A stretch of 64,000 nt of DNA from Allium sativum. Taxonomy: Eukaryota; Streptophyta; Magnoliopsida; Asparagales; Amaryllidaceae. The translations under genes were made by a program, and so were the position numbers. Numbering within the stretch: position 1 is the first letter of the stretch; each line of letters begins with the position of its first letter. The DNA lies in the NCBI GenBank assembly GCA_030737875.1, contig CM060922.1, positions 318,657,456 through 318,721,455 on the forward strand, in the 5' to 3' direction. The notes beneath the pieces are model-generated. The model searched no databases and was not told the DNA's origin. It saw only the letters and a list, made by a program, of their open reading frames with translations. Shown here piece by piece: positions 31,464 through 42,804 of the stretch.

Positions 31464-32133
31464 GCCTATGTTTGTTACTCCTATTGGGGAGGCCGACCCC
31501 AAGACTGGGTTAGTGACAAGGTTTTCTTCCAGATCGATTACTTCGCAACTTGCCTCTGAGTCTTCTCTTCCTCCAGCTGATCCTCCTTCTAATAAAAAGA
31601 AGAGGAAGAAAGATGATGAGGGCGATGATGATAAGGAGGACAAAACGGGGAAGAAGAAGAAGGAAAGGAAAGTGAAGCCGTCCCCCAAGAAATCCAAATC
31701 ATCTCCGAAGCATAAGTAGGACTTAGTTGCTAGTTTGCATTTTTCTTTTTTAGGATTTCCACTGGCCATGTGATGTAGTTGCGAGTGTGGCCCTCGCCTT
31801 TTGGTTAGCTTCATTTTGTATTTTTGCAGTTTAGTGAAATAGAAATATGTTTACTTTGCATCTTCAAGTACCTGCAAATTCACTGCCCCTGTGAAATTCA
31901 TTATTCTGAATCACATAACTCAAAAATAATCATAACTAACATAAACAATCACGGCTAAACATAAAGGTTACGAGAAAATTCATGTATGAATAGCATTTGC
32001 TAGTGTCGGAGTGTAAGTGTTATATGTGTATGCCCCCAATCAATCGTCATTATGGTGCCTGGCCAGGGCTTATTGAGGATTGATTAGAGTCGTAGTTATA
32101 TTGCCCCCCATTCCCGGAAATGAGGGGGTCGGG

Positions 32134-32309
32134 CTCAGCTTTTATTCTCATTCCTGATTCTGCAGCGGGATAGGAACCCTTATGGGGCACTTAATTCGAA
32201 TGCCTTTATACTCACTCCGGAGTTCGAACTCAGCTTTCAGTCTGCTCCCCGATCCTTTAGCGGGGTAGGAGTTCTTTGGGGATGCTGAGTCTCCAGCACC
32301 TTTATACTC
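32134..32309. repeat. Two degenerate tandem units (~80-95 bp) in the Tat interior
   Basis: Both units begin CTCAGCTTT, contain CTGATT/CCGATC...AGCGGGRTAGGA, and end CCTTTATACTC. Confidence 0.75.
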
Positions 32310-32726
32310 TCCCGTCGAATTCCAAGGGTAGAGTGTAGAGCGAGACGGTCTTTAAAATCATGGTGCACCTTCACGTCTCATGGAAAGTTAAGTTCCCTAT
32401 CCTTGACACTTCTCGAATCTTGAGGAGCGGAGTTTTAATCGATGTGTCATTCATTCGATCACCTTTTTGGTAATCCACTCATCATTAAAGGGGGATGAGC
32501 GGGTCTGTGAACTCTCGGAAGTGTGACCCGCGGAAGTGAGTCTCATTCCAAAAGTCAGGAGTTAAGAAACCATAAGTCTTCATTAAGCAGTCGAATGTTG
32601 CCTTGACGGAATTCCAAGGGTGTTACACTCCCTCTGGGACTCGTGAAAACATCATCGATGCCGGCGAACTGTTACTACCTGCATATGCAAATAACAAGAA
32701 AATAAAAGTGCAATAAAAGTAAATGA

Positions 32727-32777
32727 CACACGATGTTTTTATAGTGGTTCGGTCCAATCATGACCTATGTCCACTTT
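32727..32777 (-). repeat. LTR-leader-like motif just after the pol stop
   Basis: TTTATAGTGGTTCGG, a 15-base spacer, then CTATGTCCACTTTATA. The same two-block motif is in the Tat LTRs (26208-26247, 39226-39265) and, with a hairpin spacer, in the copia-3 LTRs. It lies 89 bp past the pol stop. Confidence 0.75.
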
Positions 32778-32865
32778 ATAATCTTTTGTTCATATACTAG
32801 ACTATTCTAGGCTAGTCGAGCCTTATTACATAATCCTACAAACAAAAGAATAGAAATGACGGTCT

Positions 32866-33800
32866 TTATGTCAGATAATGCCGCAAATGTTGGGTATTCC
32901 ACACTCTGGGGATTCCAATTCCGTCCACGGTCGTTAGCTTGAAAGTTCCGTTATCAAGCCTCCGCTGGATGGCATATGGTACTTCCCACTTCGGCCCCAA
33001 GTGAGTTGGGGGCGGGAAGATTTGCTTCAGAACCAAGTCTCCGGGTTCAAAGGTGCGGGCTCAGACCCTTTTGTTATAGTACCGAGCAATTTGCTGCTTG
33101 TGCCTTAAGGCACGTAAATCTGCTTCATCTCTCTTCTCTTCTACCATATCGAGGGATTCGAGGAGTAACTCATTATTAGTCATTAGGTTGTAATAAGTGA
33201 CCCATGGGATGGTACCTTCAGTTCTACCGGGATGATGGCCTCCGACCCGAAAGCAAGGGAAAAAGGAGTATGCCCGGTAGCTGATTTGTAAGTCGTCCTA
33301 TAGGCCCATAATGCCAAGGGTAGCTCGTCGACCCACATGGCTTTGGCCTGTTTTAAGTGTTTTTTCAAGATGGACTTGATTACTTTATTAGCTGCTTCTA
33401 CCTGTCCATTTGTTTGTGGATGTGCCACTGATGTGTATCTCTTCTCGATATGGTATTTCCCGCAGAATTCTCGAAATTCCGTACTGTCAAATTGGGTCCC
33501 ATTATCAATTATGACAACTTTTGGGATTCCAAATCGACAGATAATGTTTCTTAGGACAAAGCTGATCACTTTCCTGGTGGAAATCGTTGTCAGGGCTTCT
33601 GCTTTAACCCACTTTGTAAAGTAATCAATGGCTACAATGGCGAACTTCGCACCGCCCTTAGCTAGTGGGAGACTTCCAATTATATCAATTCCCCACATGG
33701 CGAAAGGCCACGGGCTTGTCTTCGTCTTCAGCTGGCTAGGGGGTGCCCTGGGAATCCTGGAAAACTTTTGGCATGCATCACAGCCTCGTGAATACTTAGC
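32866..33800 (-). pseudogene. Tat integrase
   Basis: DAAKYSRGCDACQKFSRIP ends the zinc-binding part. The core has WGIDIIGSLPLAKGG, KVVIIDNGTQFDS and HPQTNGQVEAANK (Asp, Asp, Glu region). WAYRTTYKSATGHTPFSLAFG follows. The C-terminal part (NNELLLESLDMVEEKRDEA through FEPGDLVLKQIFPP to NTQHLRHYL) continues after a one-base frameshift near 33183 and ends at TAA 32866. One stop in the C-terminal stretch (near 33060) and one TAG at the start of the zinc region (usually a Trp codon) are also present. Confidence 0.9.
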
Positions 33801-34179
33801 TGCATCCTTGTTTATGGTGGGCTAGAAGTAGCCATAGCGCAGTATTTTCTTTGCCAGTGTGGTCGCCGCATTCACCTTCGTGGACTTCTTCCAGTACACG
33901 CTTGATATCGTCATGGGCAATGCACCGAAGGAGGGGCATCGAGAATCCCTGTCTGTAGAGGACTTCGCCTTGCATAACATACCAGGAAGCCTTCCGGATA
34001 ACCGCACGCCTCTCGCTTTTCTTTGTCGGAAGCGTTCCATACATCAAAAAATTCTTTAAAGGGGTCATCCATGACTCCCTTTCAGGTTCAACCTCTAGTA
34101 TCGGATCAACTTCCATCTGATCTATACTAGGTAACCATAATACTTCAACTGGGACCAGCTCCGTATCTTCAGGATTATC

Positions 34180-34565
34180 GGAACTAGCCATCTTCGCCAA
34201 CTTGTCTGCCTTTTGATTCTCCGTTCTGGGGATATGGGATATGCTGTAGTGATCGAAACCATTCAACAACTCCTTTACTTTCTTCAGATATGATATTAGT
34301 CTTGAACTTTTGGCCTGGAACTCTCCAGTGACCTGGTTTACGACTATTTTAGAATCGCAAAAGATATCCAACTTCATGATTTCGAATTCCTTAGCGAGTT
34401 TCAGCCCAGCGATCAAAGCTTCATATTCAGAATCGTTGTTGGTGGCGTGAAACTCCAATCTAAGGGCATAATAGACTAGTCGTTTTTTCGGAGTTTCAAG
34501 CACTACTCCGGCTCCATATCGTCGGTCGTTCTTAGCACCATCAGTGTATAACTTACATGCACTGG
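34180..34565 (-). pseudogene. Tat second (archaeal-like) RNase H domain
   Basis: CKLYTDGAKNDRRYGAGVVL carries the first Asp, SEYEALIAGLKLAKEF the Glu, LDIFCDSKIVVNQV the second Asp, and HIPRTENQKADKLAKMAS the terminal residues. A second complete RNase H after the usual gypsy-type one is a recognised trait of the Tat lineage. All four acidic positions appear preserved, and this stretch is open. Confidence 0.88.
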
Positions 34566-34619
34566 GATCAAGGAGTAACTTTGGTGGATCGACTTCCTCA
34601 TTTGCAACATCTTCTTCTA

Positions 34620-35981
34620 GGGAAGTAAATTCTGCTATAAAATCTGCTAGCGCTTGTCCCCTTATCGATCTTCGGGGCTGAAAGTTCAAGTCGAACTGAC
34701 TCAATTCGATATTCCACTTAAGCAACCTTCCTGACGCTTCGGGCCGTTGTAAAACTTGTTTGAGTGGATGATCGGTGTACACAGTGATGGGATGAGCCTG
34801 GAAATAGTGGCGGAGCTTTCGAGAGGCAATCAAAAGACTATACGCAAGCTTTTCCATTTTTGGATAATTTCGTTCCGATGCTGCCAACTTTTTGCTCACA
34901 TAGTACACTGGTCTCTGCACCTTATCTTCTTCTCTGACTAGAGCTGAACTGATCGCATGGGATGACACTGCTAGGTACACATACAAATCCTCATGATCCA
35001 CAGGCTTAGACAGTATAGGGGGACTCTCCAGATGATTCAGCAGGTTTTGGAGTGCTTCTATACAATCAAGAGTCCACTTGAAATGACATTTTCCTCGCTT
35101 AATTAAGTCGAATAATGGAATACATTTATCTGTAGCCTTGGAAATGAATCTACTTAATGCTGCTACTTTTCCAGCGAGGCTTTGCACATCCTTAATCTGC
35201 CTTGGCTCCTGGATATTCCAAATCGCAGCAATTTGATCCGGATTTATCTCGATTCCACGTGAACTGACTATGAATCCGAGGAATTTTCCCGAAGTGACCC
35301 CGAACAAACATTTCAATGGATTAAGCTTCATTCCATATCTCCGGAGAATCTCAAACATCTCTGCTAGATCAGCAGTGTGATCGGATGATTGTCTGGACTT
35401 TACCAGCATGTCGTCAACATATACCTCCATCGTCTTTCCAATTTGATTGTAGAACATTCTGTTGACCAATCGCTAATAGGTTGCACCAGCGTTCTTTAGA
35501 CCGAAAGGCATTACAACGTAGCAGTATAGCCCTAGATCTGTGATGAAACTGGTGTGTTCTTGGTCAGGAACATGCATAGGAATTTGGTTGTATCCTGAAT
35601 AAGCATCCATGAAAGAAAGAAGCTCGTGTCCGGCCGTCGAATCTATCAGCTGATCAATTCTTAGTAAAGGAAAACTATCTTTCGGACAGGCTTTGTTTAG
35701 ATCCGAAAAATCAATACACGTGCGCCACTTTCCATTGGACTTTTTACCAAAACCGGGTTCGAAATCCAGTCAAGGTAAGTTAAGTCTCTGATAAATCCAT
35801 TATTCCTTAGCTTTTCAACTTCTTCCTTCAATGCGGCTGACCTCTCTGGGCCAAGCATTCGTCTTTTCTGTTTGACGGGAGGATGCTTTGGGTTGATGCT
35901 TAACGAACGACTCATTATCGAGGGAGATATTCCACACCTATCCGCATGAGTCCAGGCAAATACATCCAAGTTAACTTTCAA
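34620..35981 (-). pseudogene. Tat reverse transcriptase and first RNase H
   Basis: VFAWTHADRCGISPSIMSR and VKQKRRMLGPERSAALKEEV start the RT. After a one-base frameshift near 35740, CIDFSDLNKACPKDSFPL, FMDAYSGYNQIPMHV and YVVMPFGLKNAGATYQ continue, with one TAG near 35473. The catalytic box YVDD (35410-35421) is intact, followed by DMLVKSRQSSDHTADLAEMF. The first RNase H follows, from about LYVYLAVSSHAISSALV to FQPRRSIRGQALADFIAEF. Only one frameshift and one stop break about 1.3 kb. Confidence 0.92.
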
Positions 35982-36185
35982 GAAATCTGTTTATTGCCGA
36001 GCTCGAACTGGATCCAACTGTGATCCAATATTTAGGACCTTCTCTGGGTCGCTTTCATCAATCAGAACATCCACAGTTGTTTCATTGGGAGTCGCCATTT
36101 TGCCCCCAGGCTCTTCGTCCTCTCTGGGATCTATGTCCTCGGGCAGTTCTCTGGGCGACTCTCCTAGAGTTATTTTCTTTAATTG

Positions 36186-38996
36186 CTATGTCGTTTCCTC
36201 CCCCGGAGGGGAAGAAGCGTTCTTCGTCTCTATATCTCCTCCTTTGTGGAGCATCTTCAATTCTGCGACATAACATGCTCGCGCAGCGACTTGGTCTCCT
36301 CTGATTATAGCTGTACCGGCATCGGTTGGGAACTTTAACAGCAAACACCAGGGTGCAAGGTAGGCCCTAAATTTAGCTAGGGCTGGTCGTCCTAAAATTG
36401 CATTATATGATGTCGGCACATCTAGAACCACAAAGGAAAGGATCCTCACTCTCTGGCGATCTCCCTCTCCAAGGGTTACAGATAAATCCACATATCCCAT
36501 AGGAGCGGTTGTGGATCCATTGAATCCACGTACCCATCCATCGCACGGTTTCAAATCCTTTGGCTCAAGCTTTATTTGGTCGAATGTATTCTTAAATAAA
36601 ATATTAACTGAACTCCCGTTATCTACTAGAACCTTATGGACGGTAGCTGGACCGATGACGGCGATGATCACGAACGGATCCTCAGTCGGGGAATGGATTC
36701 CAATATTCTCTCGGTCATGAAATATGATATCATCAGCCGTCGTCTTCTGCTGCTTGACCGGGGAACTATCCCCGGGGTTACTACACTCTCCAACTTCAAG
36801 GTGTTGTTTAGCTGCATTCACATATTTGTCCATTGCCCTGAATCTATGTCCAGCTAGATGAAGTCCTCCTACTATGGAATTGATAACAAGGTTCTTTCCC
36901 TTTTGTTGAGCCGTAAGCCTAGCAGCGGGTTGGTTCCGGTTCTGATCTTGGTTTTGGTTTTGGTTCCGGTTTGGGGCTTGTATGGCCTGCCCCCTGTCCC
37001 TGGGGGTTACTCTATACTCATCAATTTTTCCTTCCCGGAGCAGTTTTTCAACCACATCTCTCAGATGGCAACATTCGTTCGTAGAATGACCGTATATCTG
37101 GTGGAAAATACAGAATTTCCCGGATTCGCGCTCTTTCTCTGTTGAATCTCTTGGAGGAGGTCTCTTATATTGGAGGACGTTATGGGTATCCATAAAAATG
37201 TTTTCCAAGGTATCATTTAAAGGCGTGAAGTTCTCGAATGGTTTGAAGTGCGGCCTTCTCCGCAAGTTGTTTCCTTGATTCCTCCTCTTATTACCATTCC
37301 CAGATCGTCGGCCATTTCCTTGATTCTTATTTCCTACGTTCACTTCCACCTTACCGGAGCTATCCCTAGTTTGCTTGATAGCCACATTACTTTGTATGTC
37401 TTCCTTGTCGGTGGCTTTCCTCTTCCGATTGGCGTAAATTTCTTCCTGGCGCAAGCGGATATTAGCTTTTTCATAAAATATCTCGCAGGTTAGCGGTGGT
37501 TTACCAGCTAGGTATCTCTCGAATTCTGTATCCTTGTCCACTCCGTCAATCGATGCCATCAAAACTGATTGTTCGTGGGGATCTTTCACCTCTGTGACTG
37601 CTAGGTTAAACCGGTCGAGATAAGACCTCAAAGATTCATCCGTACGCTGCTTGATAAGGGATAGTTCAATAAAGTTCTTGGACCTCTGATCATGTAGTCT
37701 GAACTGATTCACAAACTGTTCACTTAATTCCCTGAAACTGGAGATTGATCGCGCTGGCAAACTAGTGAACCACATTAGCGCTGCGTCCTCCAGAAATATT
37801 GGGAATGCGTTACATTTCATAGCGTCAGAAGCAGCAGCTGCGTTCATGTACCACAAATATCTCATCAGATGCTGGATCGGATCAGCCTTTCCTGCATAAC
37901 GGTTCATAGGCGGCATATTAAATCTCCTCGGAAATTGAACTTCCAAAATGTCATCGGTGAAAGGTGTGTGGATGCGGCCTATTCCCTAGTCTTCAGTTCG
38001 TTGTCCACGGTTTTCTACCATCATTCGTCTGACCATGGCTTCAACATCCGCATGGTTGAGGGTAGATTCGGGATCAACGCTTCTCGTCCTGCGGGCTCCT
38101 CCAGCATTTCTTTGTCGCGGCGTTGCGGCATCCACGACCTGGGCAGAACTCCCTTGCCCCCTGTTACCATGGTCATTCACACGGCGAGGGGGAAGGATAG
38201 GTTGATTCTGGGCTGGATCGACAACTCCTCCATTCCTAGGTGGTAGAGCAGGCTCATTTACATTTCGGTTGTTAACTCCTAGATTGAGCGCCTCTTCTTA
38301 TCTTGAAGGCATTGTCCCAAATCGGAGTTGCTCTATATTTTCAGCTCTTTCTAACGGAGGCCACTGCCGATTTCTTCGTGGCTCTTAGGATGAGGATGTA
38401 TACTCTGGGGAAGGAGAACGAGGCGGAGGAGAGTTCCTCTGCCGTAAAAGGTCATTAAGTCGCCTGTCAATAGCAGTCATATTCTGCCGCATTACTGAAC
38501 TCTCTTGCCTCTGAGCGACTAATTCATCAAAGAGTTTGTCATACATGTCAAGCATACGAGACAGGTCTCCCTCAGTAGCAGGTGCAGACGGGTCAAACTG
38601 ATCATCATCAACTTCTTCTCTTATACGCAGAGAGCTTGAACCAGGTCGAGCAGAGGTACCAGTGCGGACAGAACGAGGCATAGGTTCCTTGCCAGGTCGA
38701 GTAGTGGTCTGATTGTCGGATCGGATCGCGGTCCCTTTGGGACGATGGCTCGTGGCGCCCCCTTGGGGTCTGGTCGCGGTGACAGGTGCAGGTGGGTTCG
38801 TGGCGAGGTCACGCGATCTAGTGGTCATCCCCTCAGCGGATTGGTTCGTGGCTCCTCCATCGATCGCAATCGCCCCCTGCGCAACGCGATCCGTGGGCCC
38901 TTCCTCGACCTGCTCGTGCACACTCTCTTCAATCACTTCGTTCGCAGTCTCTTCGGCCTGCGATGATCGTACATCCTTTGACTTCTTACCAGCCAT
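36186..38996 (-). pseudogene. Tat gag and aspartic protease
   Basis: ATG 38996 opens MAGKKSKDVRSSQAEETANE, a basic then Glu- and Pro-rich leader. Three stops (about 38385, 38299 and 37989) break a single continuous frame. The gag core is FNMPPMNRYAGKADPIQHLM, KCNAFPIFLEDAALMWF and QFVNQFRLHDQRSKNFIEL. CIFHQIYGHSTNECCHLRD is the Tat-type zinc-binding motif. The protease has KVLVDNGSSVNILF (D-N-G active site, as in relatives) and YNAILGRPALAKFRAYL. The frame runs 2.8 kb to 36186, so the break count is low. Confidence 0.92.
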
Positions 38997-39112
38997 GATG
39001 ATTCAAGTTTTCTGAACTTTTCAAAAGTTGAAACAGTGGGGTTTTGGACTGTTTTGTTCGGATTTGAGTCTCCAAACAACGGAACAACAATCCAATATGT
39101 GGAGAATTCCTT

Positions 39113-39129
39113 CTCAGTGAAAGCACCAA
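39113..39129 (-). other. Primer-binding site of the Tat element
   Basis: On the - strand TTGGTGCTTTCACTGAG starts two bases inside the 5' LTR. The tRNA is not identified here; the sequence differs from the Met-type site of the other elements in this window. Confidence 0.65.
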
Positions 39130-39131
39130 AA

Positions 39132-39786
39132 TGTTAGATCCAAAATTGGCTCTAACACCCAAATTATGGTTATAGCTAGAGATTAGTATCAATAGAAATA
39201 GCAGAAAAGTAGAAAAGACACAAGATTTATAGTGGTTCGGCTTTAACGAGCCTACGTCCACTTTATATCTATGATTATACTTGAAATCAGAGTACAATCA
39301 ATAACATTCCTCTCAATCTCCCTTATACAATATTGACTCACTCAGTAATTTCGGGATAAAAACAATGGAACTATGTTAATGGTGAGATTAGAGCTCTGAA
39401 TTGCCAAAAGATCCTAAAAAATGCCAAGCTCTGGACTATTTATAGCTGATGTTTGGTGACGGATCGCGGTCATACGTGGCCCACATCCTGAAGATCTCGA
39501 ACAGGTTCGTAGATGGATGGAGAATTAGTCAAATTAGTCGTTGAGGACAGGTGTCGCGATCTCCTCAGACCTCGGATCGTTGAAGGCATGGTCAAGCTCT
39601 TCACATGATGGTTGCGGGGATCGGATCGCGGGGGTTGTAGCGGATCAGATCGTGATAGGTAGGGCGGATCGGAGACATGGGGGCGATCCGCGATCCGTAT
39701 GGCCAAAACTTGACGGCTTCTGTGTTTGAGACTTTATGGAGAGCATACATCGATCTTGGTGGCTTGGTTCAAAAAGCTAGCCAACA
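39132..39786 (-). repeat. Tat element right LTR (5' LTR in element orientation)
   Basis: 655 bp, aligned without gaps to 26114-26768 and differing at about 30 positions by hand count. Contains the leader-like motif at 39226-39265. Confidence 0.93.
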
Positions 39787-40891
39787 ATTATAAACACATA
39801 CAAACTGCATACAATATTTGAAATTTGCACGTAATTTCAAAGTAATATAAATTCACCATTGCAGTTTTGTTCTAAACTGAAACATTCATAAAAAGTTACA
39901 TGTAGTAGTTGACAAGAAGGCTACATATAAACTACAAAACAACCTAAACACTACATCATGGTTGCAAACTTATCACTTTTATGCTACATCCGTGTTTTAT
40001 ACATTTGCTGTAGAATAATATTTCGACAATTTTGTAGAATGAAGAAGAGGAGAAAACAATATCAAATTTTATTATCTTTAATTTTTTTTTAAACAAATTG
40101 GTATCGAAGCTTAATTCTACAAATTTGTGGTATTTTTCAACTATGTGAATAAAGTAATTGAAAAGTTTGTTGTAATACGAAGTTGCTATAATTCATCATC
40201 AATTGCTAAAACACAAAATTTTACCATTCATATCCAAATTCCTATATTCAACATTCATATTGTTCAATTCACCCATTTTGAACAACAATATTTTTTACCA
40301 AACACCTAATTTCAATTCACTATCTGACATCACCAACCCAATATAAAAATAAAAGCAATTTAAGATACCTAATTACCTAATCTTATCAGCAAAGCAGGCT
40401 AAGACAGTGGTCGTTGCACTAGGTTGCAGCAGAATTTGAGGCAGCAGGTTGCAATAGAAGTGGAGCCATCAAATTGCGGCAGTGTAGGAAGAAATATAAG
40501 GCATCAGGTTGTGATTTTTAGTGTTCACCATTGTTTTCTTTGTTGAAGAAAAGTCGCATGATTCGAGAAGCGAAAGAGTGAAAACAGTTCAAAAGCTTTT
40601 TTAACAGTCCCACTGAAGTCAATCAAGTTTCCAAATTAGCAAAACACCCTCTTAAAAAATAAAAACTATTTAGATATAAAATTAGATACAAAAAATACAA
40701 AGACTCGACCGTTATATAATGTCACTAATTATGTCACCAATTGCCTGAGCAATTATGTCATAGAACAACTTGATAGCCATTTATTTCAGTTTTCATTCAA
40801 GCAAAATTGAACCCAGATGAATCTAATTAAACTTGATATGATTCAACCTATATATATCATAAATAAAATATGAATCACTAACCGGAATCCA
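39787..40891. other. Non-coding flank between the Tat and copia-2 elements
   Basis: AT-rich. No protein similarity. A few GCAGCAGGTTGCA-like words occur near 40430-40510. Nothing else seen. Confidence 0.5.
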
Positions 40892-41347
40892 TGTTGATGT
40901 TAGTCTTTATCACCGGTAATGGTGATTCTCCTTCCTTTTGCCTTTCTTTTATTTTATGACTAGTTAATGATGGACATAATTAGTCTCCCTTGTATATATT
41001 GTAACTGTCATGGTGCGGTTGTCTTTTTATATTATTTTGATAAAAGAAAACTGCTCCCTTTATATACATATTGCATTTGAATTTCAAACAGTCATTTTAT
41101 ACATCACTGCCACCATTATATAAATGACAATAACTACAAATGCCATTTAATCTATAAAGGAATGCAATATAAATAATTAGGCAAGGAAAGGGGATAATGA
41201 ATACCCCAAATTTTAACAACTTTTAACCGAGACCAATCCACTACGATGTCGATTTTAATGTTAAATTTTCGACATATAATATGAACTTAATTCTCACAAT
41301 TAAACCATAAGACATATAAGCCACATGAACATCGAAATATTCTTACA
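40892..41347 (-). repeat. copia-2 3' LTR
   Basis: On the + strand it starts TGTTGATGTTAG (start uncertain by about 6 bp) and ends ATATTCTTACA. The purine tract AAGTGGGAGAA on the - strand adjoins it (41348-41358). Confidence 0.7.
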
Positions 41348-41677
41348 TTCTCCCACTTGACATTTCTGTCTAATTGATGATTCAATAACTTTAATGCATA
41401 TTTTCAAGTTCAAATGATCAATAATCAAATCAGAACTGATTGGATCATGGCGGTTCCACGTCATTTTGGCGACATGATCCCTTTCATGTATCGCAAATCA
41501 ATTCAAACTCGATTTCAATTCCAATTTGAGAAATATCATAATTCTCAAAATAATCACATGTCATCTAACAACCATAAGTGTACACACATACTGTAATAAC
41601 AACATGTTCAATAAAACAGAAATGTAACTATAATTGAATTCATAGTGTCACAAACAAAATGAGCGTATCATAATTAA

Positions 41678-42282
41678 AATAGCAAGGCCTTATCTATAAT
41701 ACCCATGCGCTCTACATGACCAATAAATGCCTTGTGTGGTAGTCCTTTAGTCAACAGTTCCGCTACCATTAGATCTGTTCAAATATGCTCAAAAGACACT
41801 CTATGTTTATGTACCTCCTCTTTGACTGACAAGTACTTCAACTCCATGTGTTTAGCACCCTTAGAATACTTGTCATTCTTCGAAAATAATCCGGCTGCGG
41901 AATAACCACAATAAATTCTTAATGGTCTGGCTATGCTATCGACAATCTTAAGTCCTGAAATAAAATTTTGCATCCACAATGCTTGAATAGCGACCTCAAA
42001 GCATGCCACAAATTCATCCTCCATAGTGGAAGTCGCAATGACAGACTGTTTTCCACTCTTCCATGACACAGCCCCTTCAACTAATAGAAAAAAATAGCCA
42101 AATGTTGTTTTTCTACTATCTTCGCATCCGGCATAATCTGAATCCGAATATCCAATGACTTCTAGATGGTCAGATCTCCTGTATATAAGCATGGTCTCTT
42201 TGGTCCCTTGCAAATAGCTGAGAACTTTCTTTGCAGCTTTCCAGTGGTCCATTCCAGAATTACTTTGATATCGCCCTAACAT
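41678..42282 (-). pseudogene. copia-2 RNase H domain
   Basis: HWKAAKKVLSYLQGTKETML, VIGYSDSDYAGCEDSRKTT, KQSVIATSTMEDEFVACFEV and GAKHMELKYLSVKEEV are the copia RNase H blocks; an alanine is replaced in the usual T-x-AE-x-E block (EDEF). A stop after VSFEHI (41779) is followed in frame by DLMVAELLTKGLPHKAF, the polyprotein tail. Upstream it is separated from RT by frame damage around 42300-42600. Confidence 0.88.
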
Positions 42283-42602
42283 ACCTACAGCAAAGATGAT
42301 ATCTGGTTGAGTACATGTCTAAACATAGTTCAAACTCCCTACTACTGATGCATATGAGATTTTTTCCATTTCTTTCCGTTCCAAATCATTCTTGGACATT
42401 GATTATTACTGAATTTGTCCCCTTTCTGTATATGAATTATTCCTGCGGAGCATTCATCCATTCTGTATTTCTTTAACACCTTCTCGAAATAACTTTTTTG
42501 AGACAACCCTAGCCATCCTTATGATCTATTTCATATTATTTTTATTTCAATCACATAGGATGCCTCACCTATATCCTTCATTTCAAAGTTATTAGAGAGA
42601 TA

Positions 42603-42804
42603 CTAATTTACATCACATAACATGCATATGTCATTTGCAACAAGCAAAATGTCATCAACATATAAGACTAAAATAAAAAACTTGCTCCCACTAACTTTAA
42701 TGTAGATACACCGATCAACGATTGTCTCTACAAAACCACATGACGTAATGATATCGTTAAACTTTAAATACCATTGTCTAGAAGCTTGTTTTAGTCCATA
42801 TATT
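42603..42804 (-). pseudogene. copia-2 reverse transcriptase, C-terminal piece
   Basis: IYGLKQASRQWYLKFNDIIT and FILVLYVDDILLVAND with an intact YVDD (42651-42662). The open frame's first residues come from the copia-3 LTR. The genuine RT starts at the target duplication (42800-42804). Confidence 0.9.
42800..42804. repeat. Target-site duplication of copia-3, left copy
   Basis: ATATT, repeated at 48811-48815. Confidence 0.9.

Larger units (their letters stand above)
28070..31719 (+). pseudogene. Antisense gene of the Tat element (gypsy-type transposase_28-like, PF04195), spliced, lightly damaged
   Basis: It is read opposite to gag-pol. Exon 1 (28070-28777) starts MSGRRSSKESETEMDPE, acidic and serine-rich. 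After a stop (28367) and a frame change before 28417 it carries the PF04195-like core (FPPIVIETLKRLRIAPMQL, HPNTYAALYTLYVAYAE, FKHRSMVTPNFSFFESV). Exon 2 (28855-29409) continues KFPKTEGKTYKDRLSRLL and an acidic stretch. Exon 3 (29517 on) has a basic Ser/Arg-rich start (MTRKRSYSYRSLRTG), a long coiled coil (about 30000-30560) and a lysine-rich end (KKKRKKDD, KSSPKHK). Stops at 31184 and 31373 and a 44-bp duplication damage the tail. The role in the element is unknown; a nuclear, nucleic-acid-associated protein is a guess from composition. Confidence 0.75.
31720..32865. other. Convergent intergenic region of the Tat element (between antisense gene and pol)
   Basis: The two genes end tail to tail here. 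There is no coding sequence. It includes a two-copy tandem repeat (32134-32309) and an LTR-leader-like motif (32727-32777). The 3' ends of both transcripts should lie here. Confidence 0.65.
26114..39786 (-). mobile_element. Tat-lineage Ty3/gypsy retrotransposon with an antisense gene, 13.7 kb
   Basis: Identical-length 655-bp LTRs (26114-26768, 39132-39786) have TGTTAG...CCAACA ends. On the - strand lie primer site, gag, protease, RT, two RNase H domains and integrase. Between pol and the 3' LTR a separate gene runs on the + strand. Dual RNase H and the extra ORF place it in the Tat group. By my hand count the LTRs differ at about 30 of 655 positions without indels. No clear 5-bp target duplication is visible (AATTT left, ATTAT right). 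Two frameshifts and a few stops break pol. Confidence 0.93.
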
